Shown one piece after another: positions 10,848-20,730 of a stretch of DNA of 64,000 nucleotides. The position numbers were made by a program, and so were the translations under genes. The stretch covers positions 529,486-593,485 of the forward strand of contig FJUW01000013.1 of the NCBI GenBank assembly GCA_900074885.1. Reading direction: 5' to 3'. This stretch comes from Rhynchosporium graminicola. Lineage: Eukaryota; Ascomycota; Leotiomycetes; Helotiales; Ploettnerulaceae. A model generated the notes under the pieces. The model was given only the letters and a program-made list of their open reading frames with translations, was not told where the DNA came from and did no database searches. Within the stretch, counting starts at the first letter, position 1, and each line of letters starts with the position of its first letter.

Positions 10848-11602
10848 TGTGGGCGATGAGTCTCGAGGGTTCGCTGAAGTATACAGTTCCCATTGGCAAG
10901 TTTCGAATGGCTATTAGTTACAGACTTCGAGTGAAGCTGAGAAGTTAACCTTTGGAAGGCGGGGTTGGTTGAAGTAGTGGGGCACAGACAGCCTTTCTGA
11001 ATTCCGAGATCGGATTTCACTCGCGAATTAGTACCTGATTATCAACAAGACTGACTGCAACTTCGAATATTCTCTGTCGTCAATTTAGGATTATTATTGA
11101 ATAAATCTCAGCCCAGGCTGAAAAAACGTATCCTTGGCAAAAGAGATAATTGGAGTGAACAAGTGAGAACCGTAACTTCATCCCCAAAGTCACTAAAATA
11201 TCCCAGGACATTATTAAGGTACCTTAATTTGTTCGTTGTCATGCAATTGTTTGGTGACTTCAGCATTTTGACTGTCTAGAAGATGAATTTACTACGAGTT
11301 ATGGAGTGATCATGTCGTTGGGGAGGAACTGGTTTACACCCGAGATAGATGAGTGTAGGCTACGTACATGGGATATTGTTCAGAAAGTTACTCAGATGAG
11401 TTCTGCAATGTACCTTCTATGAGTACCCACTAGCTTAGAGCGAGAAGCGCTAGATTATGTATTGCGATGAGAGCCTTTTCAAAAAGCTAGCGTTAAAATT
11501 AGACTAGGAGAATGATATCTTGTAAAAACTGAAGGCGATGACACCGCTATTATCCAATCAACTACCACAGCAAAGCTACATCATCACCGATTTTACCTCT
11601 CC
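10848..11602. other. Intergenic, no gene seen
   Basis: A 755 bp stretch between the HOM6 start and the 3' end of the pseudokinase gene. It should hold the HOM6 promoter; open frames inside it are short and unsupported. Confidence 0.6.
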
Positions 11603-12823
11603 TTAGAGAACCAGTCCACCCTGCGAAATACCCAAAGCCTGCAACTCAATCTCTCTATCCAAAATATCAACAACATACGCGCCTTCTTTCGTCGTAGCTC
11701 TCCACTTCTTCCACTGGTCATCCACATCATTGACGAGAGAAATAGCGTCAGGTCGATCATTGGGATGGATCTTGATCATGTTTGCAATGATCTCTCTGAG
11801 CTCTTGAGAATAAGCTCCGTCGTTCAGACGGGAGATTTGCCAGCTGTGCTCGTACAGTCTGGGTGGTGGGATACCGGTCATCATTGCGTAGATGGTGGCG
11901 CCTAGCTGCCAGATCTCACTACTGCGACTGTGAGAGTGGGTGTTCTTGTAGACTTCCTAGTGCGAGTCAGTGTCTAAAAGCAACTTTTAAAAGAAGGTTT
12001 GCGACATTCAGAGATGATGTAGGCTCACAGGAGGAAAGAAGTACTGCTTCGCTAGCGGAGCATGCTCAACCCGTTGCTCAATTGCATGACCCCCTGCAAC
12101 TGCACCAGTGACTTTGGCCCATTGGAAACCACCTAATTTACACGCTCCATACGTCTCTTCTCCTACTGGCCTCTTGAACCAGATCTGGCCAGGACTGATA
12201 TCCCTAATAAGAATGGCATGCCAGTCATCATCATGCTTCTCGAAATCGCCAGGTATACCAATAGTCTCCTTAATACCGTAATGCAACCAGAGAAGAGCAC
12301 GGGAAATACTTCTCAGAACATGCCAGCAGAGGCCTTCCGGGAGAGCAGGACGGTTGTAGTTCTGTGATGCGAGAGCATGCCAGGTTACATCGTCGTGAAA
12401 TGGTGGGTAGGTAGATGCTGATGGGAGGAGATAAGACAGGGAACCCGCATCCATGTCCTCCCAGACTGTGATATCGCCATAGGGACCTGCCTCGGGGCCA
12501 GTACCACTCACATCAGAGTTCCGAACAATATCTACTAGTGAGATGATGTTTGCGTGGTTCAAGATGAGAGAGATGGGAACAGCTGCTACGGGCAAGATGA
12601 CATCCGCTAACAAAGTCTTCCCGACTCTACCGTCGACTTCTTCGACTACCACTTTGGGGATCTTGGTCGCTAGGAATTTTCTTTGGTCGCTGGTACGTAC
12701 GACTTTGATTGTGGAGGCGAGGAGTTGCACTTCTGAGGGATCCTGGGGTATATAACGTGGTTGAGTTGGGACCGTGGTCGATTTGACGGGTATTCTTGGA
12801 TCCATGTTGAGGGGTTTCCACAT
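11603..12823 (-). CDS. Protein kinase-like protein, predicted pseudokinase
   Basis: A 382-residue kinase-fold protein from two exons (12029-12823 and 11603-11956) joined across a 72 bp GTGAGC...CTAG intron. The start is the ATG at 12823; a second in-frame ATG lies at 12805. Kinase landmarks in order: a VAIK-like lysine in KFLATKIPK, LNHANIISLVDIV, the hinge-side stretch DITVWEDMDAGSLSYLLP, a catalytic-loop equivalent IRDISPGQIWF, KLGGFQWAK in place of DFG, and the alpha-F helix SSEIWQLGATIYAMMTG. The HRD aspartate is kept, but the loop lysine and asparagine are replaced (S and Q) and the DFG aspartate is missing. No glycine-rich loop is evident. The overall arrangement is NIMA/Nek-like. Catalysis is therefore unlikely, and a scaffold or regulatory role is inferred. 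The reading frame is intact, so it is not a pseudogene. Confidence 0.8.
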
Positions 12824-13969
12824 GTATGATGGATTGGGAAACAACGAAGTTTGACTTACTTGGAGAAAGTTGAAAGAGTTTATTGGAACATAGCGAAATT
12901 TGACCCGCCGTGAATGGTCGGAATGCTGTGAGGAATGTAATATTTACGTTCTGAACCAGACGTACCTACCAAGTCGAGAACGTCAACTCATCATATCAAA
13001 ATGACTCTCCATAGAAGCCATGGGGAGGGGATCGATCTTCACCTCGAGCAGAGATGTATGAACACTTCCAGGTCATGATGAACTAACAGCACAGCACACT
13101 TTAAGTGACTTCAAGTGAGCATGAGGTGTTGCATGAAATAACTAATAAAGAAAGGTACCTTGATACTTTTTCGTATTAGGCGAAGGGACTCTAAGCTTAA
13201 GTAAGCACGTACTGCAATATACTGTCGTTTCATTGGTCGCTCGCCTTCTCCCCTTCATTTCAGGGGAAAACGGGCCAAACCACTCGTTTCGCCCGATCGT
13301 TCTCCGCTTTCAGCAGCCTCCGCCTGCGCCCACCCTTCTTCCAACGAAGATCCTCCCATCTCGACCCAAGCAGCCAGGCGCTCGCTCCTCTTCTCGACAA
13401 CACCACCATCGTTCTTCCATCCATCATCTTCCCATCGACCGACACGACTACCAACAACCCTTTATCGCAACGTCTCGCTCGCCTCGGATTGCATCGCAGC
13501 GAGTCTTCAGGTCATCGCACCGTGGGCAACCTGCCGCCTCTGTGTGTGTTGACATCGATGCCGATGTAGGGGTACGTGCTATCCTCGTCAACTTCAAAAT
13601 CAGAGCTTGTTCTCTTCCCACATTCGTTATCCACTCACTTCCGTCGTCAACTTGTAGAGACTGCAGCCCGCAACCCGCAGCCCGCCGGACCAACCAACAA
13701 ACAACGGGAACCCGCAGCTCCTCGTCAACGAACAATCCTTTCTTCACCTCTCGAAGCAGTATCAGCGATACCAATTGTTTTTCGATAGATACATTCTGAT
13801 CTCCCGCCTCAGCCTGTGGTGCAGATATTTGGGAATCCTTTGAAAGTGAGCCCTTGCTTACGATCACGATTTCATCACGACAACCATCTACCCTTCCTAG
13901 AGCCTCTCGAGTATCGATAATCTACAACTCAACATCAAGACACAGCCAATCAATTATTTCGCAATCAAT
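12824..13969 (+). promoter_or_regulatory. Intergenic region and long 5' leader of OPY2
   Basis: The right half (about 13220-13969) is pyrimidine-rich and stop-poor, typical of a long fungal 5' leader. It contains an open frame of 188 codons (13233-13799) that ends before the OPY2 start and matches nothing I know. It may be an upstream ORF or chance from the skewed composition. The left half holds the promoter of the divergent pseudokinase gene. Confidence 0.45.
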
Positions 13970-15226
13970 ATGGATTCCTACGGTTCAAGTTCGCACACTA
14001 CTTTTCTTTTCAATTGAACCCACTAACGTCAATTAGGTTCATTTGCATCCCTCTTTCGACGATGTGTAGTTTGTGACGACACAACTCCCAGCTGCCCGGA
14101 AACTTGCCCAAGTGGACAAATATGTTCTCTCATCCCGCCGACATGTAACGAATGCCAGAAGACCGCCTGTGTTGCTTCGTCTGCTGCCCCGCCTACAATC
14201 TCCACGCCACCAAAGTCATCGAGTTCGGGACCCAATCTTGGAGGAATCGCAGGTGGTATAATTGGAGGAGTCGCTGTCATCGCAATTGTGACCTACCTGG
14301 TGTGGAGATTTTGTATCAAGACGAAGAGACAACAATACGAGCAAGAGAATTGGGTAGAGGATTCAGATGAGGCGATAGAGGCAGAGAAGAATTTCACGAT
14401 GAGAAGGGATGCGAGGGCTTCTACACACACAGTTGCCTCGTTAGCTTCGACCGTTCTCACACGAGCCTCCAACGTCATCCAGATCGCTTACATTCCGGGC
14501 GTAACAAATCGTTCGACTCCGTCAACACCAGGTCTTCTGGTCCCACCAGTTCCTCCCATTCCAATCGCCTTGTCCGATGCTAGTACTCCACGATACGAAC
14601 AAGAGCACTTCTTCATGCCTGGCGATCTTAGAGATTCCACGTATTCGGCTTTCAGTGACAGGACATCTTATGCTAGAAATAGTATGGCATCGACTATCTA
14701 TGGCAAGAATGCTGTTGTATCACCAGTACCTGCCCAAACCATGATCAGAGGAAAAGCTGCTGTGGTCAGTGTCAAGTCAATTGGCCAATCGACCGGAGAA
14801 CTGACACCACCTGTGCCATCTGTCGATCACAGCATAGCAGGTCTTGGGGAACCTCCGAGCCCTGCTTTCAGTGTTGGATCTACCTTCTTGAATAGCGCAA
14901 ACACAGCTACAGCCACACAAATCAGACCCCAAGTAGTCAGAGTTATCAGTGCACAGAAGAAGGGAACTCCAACTCCAACTGTGATTGTTACTGACGGCGA
15001 AACGACACCACACGTGAGCGCTCAGACTCGAGACTCTAACGCCATCACCATTATCGACGACACCCCAGCGCTTGACCAAGGTCCCTTCAGTGACCCGCCG
15101 AGCACGCCTCACTCCAGCAACAGGAATCTCAGCGCCGTGGTAGAGGAGGCGTCTACAAAAAAAGTTGATGGTTCATTTAAGAGCGACAGTGGCCTATTTG
15201 GGGATCACAACGAGCTGAAAGAATGA
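13970..15226 (+). CDS. OPY2: Opy2-family membrane anchor of the HOG pathway
   Basis: Opy2 is a plasma-membrane anchor that recruits Ste50 in osmosensing and filamentation MAPK signalling. Exon 1 is tiny (13970-13982), followed by an intron with a clear CTAAC branch site ending at TTAG (14036); exon 2 runs 14037-15226. The donor is either 13983 or, six bases on, 13989, both keeping frame, so two residues are uncertain. The product is about 400 residues. The N-terminus has the family's extracellular cysteine array (CVVCDDTTPSCPETCPSGQ, then CSLIPPTCNECQ, TAC). One transmembrane helix follows a Gly-rich stretch (GGIAGGIIGGVAVIAIVTYL, about 75-95), then comes a long Ser/Thr/Pro-rich cytoplasmic tail. 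There is no N-terminal signal peptide, as in other Opy2 proteins. Confidence 0.87.
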
Positions 15227-17441
15227 TCTGAACTTGCTGGATGATAACCTTTCAACTACAGTCTGATTTTTATGACCATTTTCATTGACACGATCGATTC
15301 GGAATTCATTTGTTCATATTCAAAAATCCCCTTTTCACCCGGCGATATGGATGGCGCAAGTTAGGGATATGTCAGGGCCGGAATCATATTGTCAGCTCTC
15401 TCTGAGCCTCTTTTTAACGTAGATTACTTTCCTTTCAATACCAGAGTTTTGAATCTTCTCCCATATCATCTCACTACTTGAGCGTGATTCGCCAAGCATA
15501 TAATGGGCGTTTCCGTTTCAATCAATCTCTATCGATCATAACGCTTTGGGGATTCTTCTATGCCTGCACCTACGCATCAGCAGAAATCGTCATAGCATCC
15601 TTCCCCGATACATAGCAGACAAGCCTCCTCCATTCCCGACCAAGCTCTGGTTGTGTATCCTCGTCCCAGCCCCCGATACAAAACCCCCGAGCTCGAAATG
15701 CTCCCAATGACATACAAGTAAGCGCTACATGCACCGTTTGCTTTCATCTCTCATAGTGCCTGTTGATCGCCCGCTTTCCACTCGTTTATCTGTCCAGCTG
15801 AAATCCAAACATTCAGCTTTTCATCCTCGCATGAAATGCAACCAACAGTGTGCATTGAGCCCGAGATGATCGAGCCGTCTGGTTGGTAGGCTGTTATGAT
15901 AAGATCTGCGATTGGATAGGTAAGATCGTGCTCGCGCCTTGGAATCAAATATGGGTAAATTGAATGCTGGGGTGAAGCTGCTGCCGACAAATTTATTTCT
16001 TGATATATTTACTAGTATCAGTAGGTAGGTAGGTAAGTGATGTGTTCTACGGGCCTACGGCGCGGCGGTCTTCCCTTTTGCTTGGCTTGCTCTGCCGTCG
16101 CGTGATTAGCTGTTTCTGTCTCTGTTCTTTGTTTCTGGGATGTATGTAGCTAGCTATTCTTTTAGTCAGAAAGAAATGTGTGCCAGTGGGATGATTTTAG
16201 GATATCGGAGATGGATATCGATTGTGATGTCGATAGAAGGGAGTTTGGTATTGAGAAGCTATATGGAAAATGCTTGGGACGAGGGAGCTGGAGAAGGCAA
16301 CCTCGTAAAGCTTTAAAACCTTTCGCTGAATAAAGTACCATCACCATTTTTCACTGCTGCTTTTTGGTTATGTGCATCCTTGTAAGGGTTGTGATGCGTG
16401 GTCTGTCTAGACATGATCGTAAGTACTTGAGAGATATGTATTTGTTTTTGATGTTATTCGATCAATATCCATATCTGTTGAGAGTCCAAGCTATTTACAC
16501 ATTCTCCAAATAGGGATATTTCCTACCCTCAGCATAGTATCATTCGCATGGGGTGACCTTTGCATCTTCGTGATCACCCTAGACATCCCCTCTGCCCACT
16601 CCACTTAGATACCAAGATCGGCACTGCATTTGATCACTTAGATGGTATCGTGGTGGGTACAACCTCTGGCTTATTTTTTCGGCCACATGGTCTCTGGCTA
16701 ATGGCAATGCCGGCCCCTGAGGCATAAAGGGCCAACTCTCCTAGAGAGTCACTTTCATCCATATCCCATAATAGTGAGAGGTAACTTCACCACTCTCGGG
16801 GAGGGACCTTAAAGTGGTGTGGTCTACACCCACAATTATTATATTTCAATAGAACGCTTTTCTTCCCTCCCTCAGGACGATTTACAGTCAGTAGATATAT
16901 GATGTCTATAGCGCTTGATCAAAGCTGTCAGCCTCACTAAGGCGTACCTCTCTAGTGCTCGCTCGCTTGTAACTTTGGTGTGCGAGATTCGGGGTTTCGC
17001 TCTGTCTCCTTCCACAGTATGCGGCCCTACTTATAGCTCCGGCAGTCGCTGCTAACCATCGCCTACGCTATATCATGGGAGATGCATTCCTTATTGTGTG
17101 AAACAGCAAGTGGGTAATTCGCTTCCTTGCTCCAGGACTATTCTAGTTGTGTACGAACGTCTTGGAATTGTGTGGGCCACGAGCGTGCTTGGCTTCATAA
17201 CTGGCTATGCTGCCCGTACTTGGGTGTTGTATAAGCGGGGTTCGAAGACCAGAGCTGCTATTAAGTTTGAAAAGAAGGGCTGAAGTAATGGTTATCCCTG
17301 GTCAAAACAAATTGTATCACTCCATGCTCGAACTGTCTTATTATGTAGACGCTTTTTGCTCCATAACATACCCTAAGGCGAACCATGTGCACATGATACA
17401 CACGTCCACGCCATCGAGTACAACTTCTCTCGGATCCACAA
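15227..17441. other. Intergenic, no firm gene
   Basis: About 2.2 kb between two converging genes. A minus-strand frame at 15751-15990 encodes 79 residues of plausible composition (it includes YPIADLIITAYQPDGSIISG and CISCEDEKLNVWISAGQINE) but starts with TTG and has no coding sequence upstream. It could be a gene fragment. A short GTAG tandem run lies at 16021-16036. Nothing else is supported. Confidence 0.45.
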
Positions 17442-18155
17442 TCACCACTCTCTCTTATTCCCATTATACTCCAGATACTCACCCGACTTCGTGCTCTCAT
17501 CCTTCAAAACCTTCAACATCCCCGCAATACTCTCCTCCTTCTCCAAGAGCGCATTACTACCCCCCATATCCGTCTTAACCCACCCCGGATCAATACACAA
17601 AAACTTAACTCCCCTCTCCTTAAACTGCCCAGCTTGATGCACAGTCAACATATTCAAAGCCGCCTTGCTCATCGCATACACCGTTGCTTGCGGCGGGTTC
17701 TTCGTCGCATTATAGCTCAACGAACCAAGTCCAGACGTCATATTCATAACCACACTCCCCTCCTTCAAATGCACATCTAAGACCTGCACGATTCTCGCCG
17801 GACCCATCACATTAACGTTCATGTGATTCATCAGCGATTCACCTGTCATCGTCAAACTCGTCTGTGCAGCCGTGGTATTTATACCTGCGTTGTTGAGAAG
17901 GAAGTCAATTTTCGTGCCAGATCCGAACTGGGAGCTGAATTTTGAGCCGAAGTCTTTGATTGAGGACTCCGACCCGGTGTCGCATTCTAAGATGGTGATT
18001 GAGGAGTTCTTTTGCTGGAGGGCTTGGAGGGCATCGTGAGAGGCGGAGAGGGAGCGGACACAAGCGATGACTGTGTTGGAAGTGTCGGTTGAGAGTTGGG
18101 CGATAAATTCTAATCCGAGGCCACGATTTGCGCCGGTTACGATCCAAAGAGTCAT
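17442..18155 (-). CDS. Short-chain dehydrogenase/reductase (classical SDR)
   Basis: NAD(P)-dependent oxidoreductase of the classical SDR family, most like the sniffer/carbonyl-reductase-like group; substrate unknown. Single exon of 237 residues from the ATG at 18155 (MTLWIVTGANRGLG), which places the cofactor motif TGxxxGxG at residues 7-14 as usual. Upstream in-frame sequence has no homology and is excluded. Other motifs are the NNAG tetrad (LLNNAGIN), NVNVMGP, MTSGLGSLS with the catalytic Ser region, the YxxxK pair in YAMSKAALN, and DPGWVKTDMGG. Cytosolic, with no signal or membrane helix. Confidence 0.9.
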   Translation of the reverse strand: MTLWIVTGANRGLGLEFIAQLSTDTSNTVIACVRSLSASHDALQALQQKNSSITILECDTGSESSIKDFGSKFSSQFGSGTKIDFLLNNAGINTTAAQTSLTMTGESLMNHMNVNVMGPARIVQVLDVHLKEGSVVMNMTSGLGSLSYNATKNPPQATVYAMSKAALNMLTVHQAGQFKERGVKFLCIDPGWVKTDMGGSNALLEKEESIAGMLKVLKDESTKSGEYLEYNGNKREW

Positions 18156-18626
18156 GATTGAGGTTTGTGGTTTAAAATTGGTTATTGAGCTTGGGTACTG
18201 GTAACGATAGTATGAAATTGCTGATATGATGAACTTATAGATGTTCAAGTGTGATGACGCAAACAAGTTTCGCTTATGAATCACCCCCATTCTTACACAT
18301 GGCGTCGGATACCTAGTGAGTAGAAGTCCCAAAATCAAAAATGGGACTCCAACTCTGTACGAACTACAGCTTCGACCTTCCATATTAAGACATGTAGACT
18401 AGCTAGGAAAGGAGAAATGAAATGATAAATAACCCTAAACGTAATAGTAATATCCTCTTTCCGACGTTGATTTTTTGGGGGACTCGAACTCCTCCGACGC
18501 CTTACCCCTTTTTTGATAGCAGGCAGCACGCTCATCAGCTTGATACATGGAGCGTTGCCAAATATTAATGTAACTAACGAGGATGAAGGGGTGTTTCTGC
18601 CTGGTGTCGCAAGTAGACTTAGGAGA

Positions 18627-19047
18627 TCAGACTACCAGAACTCTTAGAGCAATATTATTATTCTTGCCAGCAAGCAACGCACTGGAGAATAACTCATACA
18701 TGTTGATCTCTGGAGACTTGTTGATCGTAGAAAGACCAGCTTTAGGATAGGGAATTAGAAGTCTATGGTAAGACTTATCCACAATATCTACTCTGCGTTT
18801 GATCATGCATGTAGTAGTATATCGGGCAACTTGCATGTCTCGCTTACCGTACGTCAGTGTTTACAACTCCCTTCGTAACCGAGAAATTGACCCCAGAGCC
18901 ATATTCCACATCAAGATAAAACAGAGTGTCTGATGGAAGGTACAGTGAAGTAGGTATTGAAATATGGGCAAATATCTGGAGGATTTCTTGCTGCCATGGC
19001 TTTGTGTTCGATGGTGATCTCACATTCTTGTCGATCAGAACCACCAT
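18627..19047 (-). CDS. Possible small two-exon gene, unknown
   Basis: Not recognised. An ATG at 19047 opens a frame that ends at a GTAAGC donor (18847). A 55 bp intron ends in CGCAG, and the frame continues to a TGA at 18627, giving 121 residues. It includes DTLFYLDVEYGSGVNFSVTKG and ends in a hydrophobic VLVV. It sits in a stretch with a proven pseudogene, so it may be a remnant of a larger gene rather than functional. Confidence 0.3.
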
Positions 19048-19120
19048 CCGGCCAGTCTTCTAGGCCGACAACTTGGGCTTATCAGTCCACCTCAAGGACT
19101 GAAAGGATTTCACAACAAGT

Positions 19121-19404
19121 ATGAAGCAGACATATGTCCCACTCGACCAGATCTTTATCAATAGTAAGTCAGATCTCGACCCAATACTCGCCTGGCATGT
19201 TTCGAACTGACATCCCTAGTAGCTGCTCTTCAAAACTCACAGATCTTAGACTTTAAGGGCGATCTTAGGAAGATCATTACTTTTACATGTGTTGCTATCA
19301 CGAGTTTTACGAGGGCTGAATATAATGCAATGTATTTCGCCGAGGGGAATAATGCCATGAGCTTTGCGCATCAGTTTGAGCAGCGACTTGCTCCGAATAC
19401 TTGA
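19121..19404 (+). CDS. Possible small two-exon gene, unknown
   Basis: Not recognised. Exon 1 (19121-19163) ends at a consensus GTAAGT donor. The 56 bp intron has a CTGAC branch site and ends in CCCTAG; exon 2 (19220-19404) completes a 75-residue frame. The joined product includes QNSQILDFKGDLRKI and RAEYNAMYFAEGNNAM. The strong splice signals in phase argue for a real or recently decayed gene, but the small size and degenerate surroundings keep confidence low. Confidence 0.35.
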
Positions 19405-19699
19405 AGGGTTTGTTTTGAGAACCCACTGGCTCAGCTGAACAGGGCACTTGTTCCTGGTTTTTCGCAGTTGATATACCCTTCAGCCCGAAAAAATCGATGG
19501 TGAGTAATTCAAGCAGTTTCCAGGTGCGGAACTAGCGTACCGATTGAGGCATGGAGAACAGATTGGTCGTGACAAGATAGAGACGACGGATTTAAGCATG
19601 TTTGAAAGTGGCGTGTTCTTAGATTAGCTCAAGATTTGAGCTTGCAAAGTCATCTTGACAAGTTACTAATCTCTGATGCATACCCTTTTATTCTTGCGA

Positions 19700-20439
19700 C
19701 TATAGCTCTTTCGCGTGACCAGGAGCAATTCCTTTCCAACCATCTCCAGCTCCCAACATCCAATTCACCGATACCAGTTCCAATCCATGCTCAGCTACCC
19801 ATTCAGCAGCTTTGAAAGATCGACGATCAAAAAACTCCTCTCCGCCAACGTCGGACTTCGACCACGATAGATTTCCAGGCTTGCGAAAGAGCAGGAAGAG
19901 ATATCGATGGGAAGTTGAGCTAAATATTATCATGGTGAGCTCTTCACTCAATCGCACGGGATAAGAACTTCTACTGACTCATCCTTTGGGCCAGGTCCCA
20001 GATATTCTGTCAAAGCGGGTTTAGAAGCAAGAGTTTGTTCGGTAGCTATTGTTCCTGGTGCTCCCTTTGAAGGTTGAAGACCAGAAACAACCTAATGTCT
20101 CCAATATGTAAATCTGGGCTCTTCTGGTGTAGGTGCGTCTGGATCGACTAGGAATAGCGTGTAGCTTATCGATACATCTTTGCCTTCCTGTACCCAGATT
20201 AGACATATACGTAGGCTTTAAATCTGGTAACTTGCCTCGGGTGCGAACGATATCGCTGGTGCGACTTTACATTCGCTAACCCTGATTATGTCACCGTATG
20301 TCACGGCTCTTTCTCAAAACTTTATGCCCAGTACTTTAGAGAGCTTGAAAGAATCAGGAAGGAGAGGTGTTGAGCCTGGTGAAAGTCCAACTTTGGACAG
20401 CGTAGAGACCAGTTGTTGGGAGTAGGATTCGAGAGACAT
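19700..20439 (-). pseudogene. PEBP-family (phosphatidylethanolamine-binding) pseudogene
   Basis: Three exons (20236-20439, 19979-20187, 19700-19919) give a 210-codon frame matching the fungal PEBP/protease-inhibitor family: APAISFAPE, the ligand-site signature SYTLFLVDPDAPTPEEP, the YWRH-VVSG block, then TEYLGPGPKD and HRYLFLLFRKP. Two internal stops break it: TGA at 20314-20316 and TAG at 20092-20094. The TAG replaces the tryptophan expected in the family's RHW-V motif (TGG to TAG). The first intron (48 bp) has a GC-AG pair with an otherwise perfect donor (GCAAGT); the second is a 59 bp GTCAGT...TTTAG intron. Exon phases still fit perfectly and no frameshift is seen, so inactivation looks recent. 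Sequencing errors are an alternative for either stop. Confidence 0.85.
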
Positions 20440-20730
20440 TGTGGTATTTACTGCTTGCTAATGTAGGTAATTCAAAAATGCGGACAATTCTTAAAATCCA
20501 GATTACAATTCTTATATAGTAATATGGTCTGAAAGCTATTCTTGGACCTTCTCGAATTGGATTCATTTGTGAGTGGTGGAAGAACCTCGCCAAGGGTTGC
20601 GGATCAAACCCGGAGCTCAACTTGAAATTTCACAAAAGCACAGATCTGTACTGGGAGACACCAAACAGTGCTGGAATATGGGCATTTCGAAATTGATGCA
20701 GTCATGCTTGATTTAGAACCGCTTCTAGAT

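Noticed and set aside
13233..13799. 188-codon frame upstream of OPY2 as a protein gene
   Set aside because: Its composition (Pro/Ser/Arg/Gln) follows the pyrimidine-rich leader, and the start is not ATG. Kept only as a possible upstream frame.
15751..15990. 79-codon minus-strand frame as a full gene
   Set aside because: No ATG and no coding sequence upstream. At most a fragment.
18440..18560. tRNA-like sequence on the minus strand with a TTCGAGTC T-loop-like segment
   Set aside because: The T stem has two mismatches, no acceptor stem can be formed, and the anticodon arm is not identifiable. The B-box likeness is probably chance.
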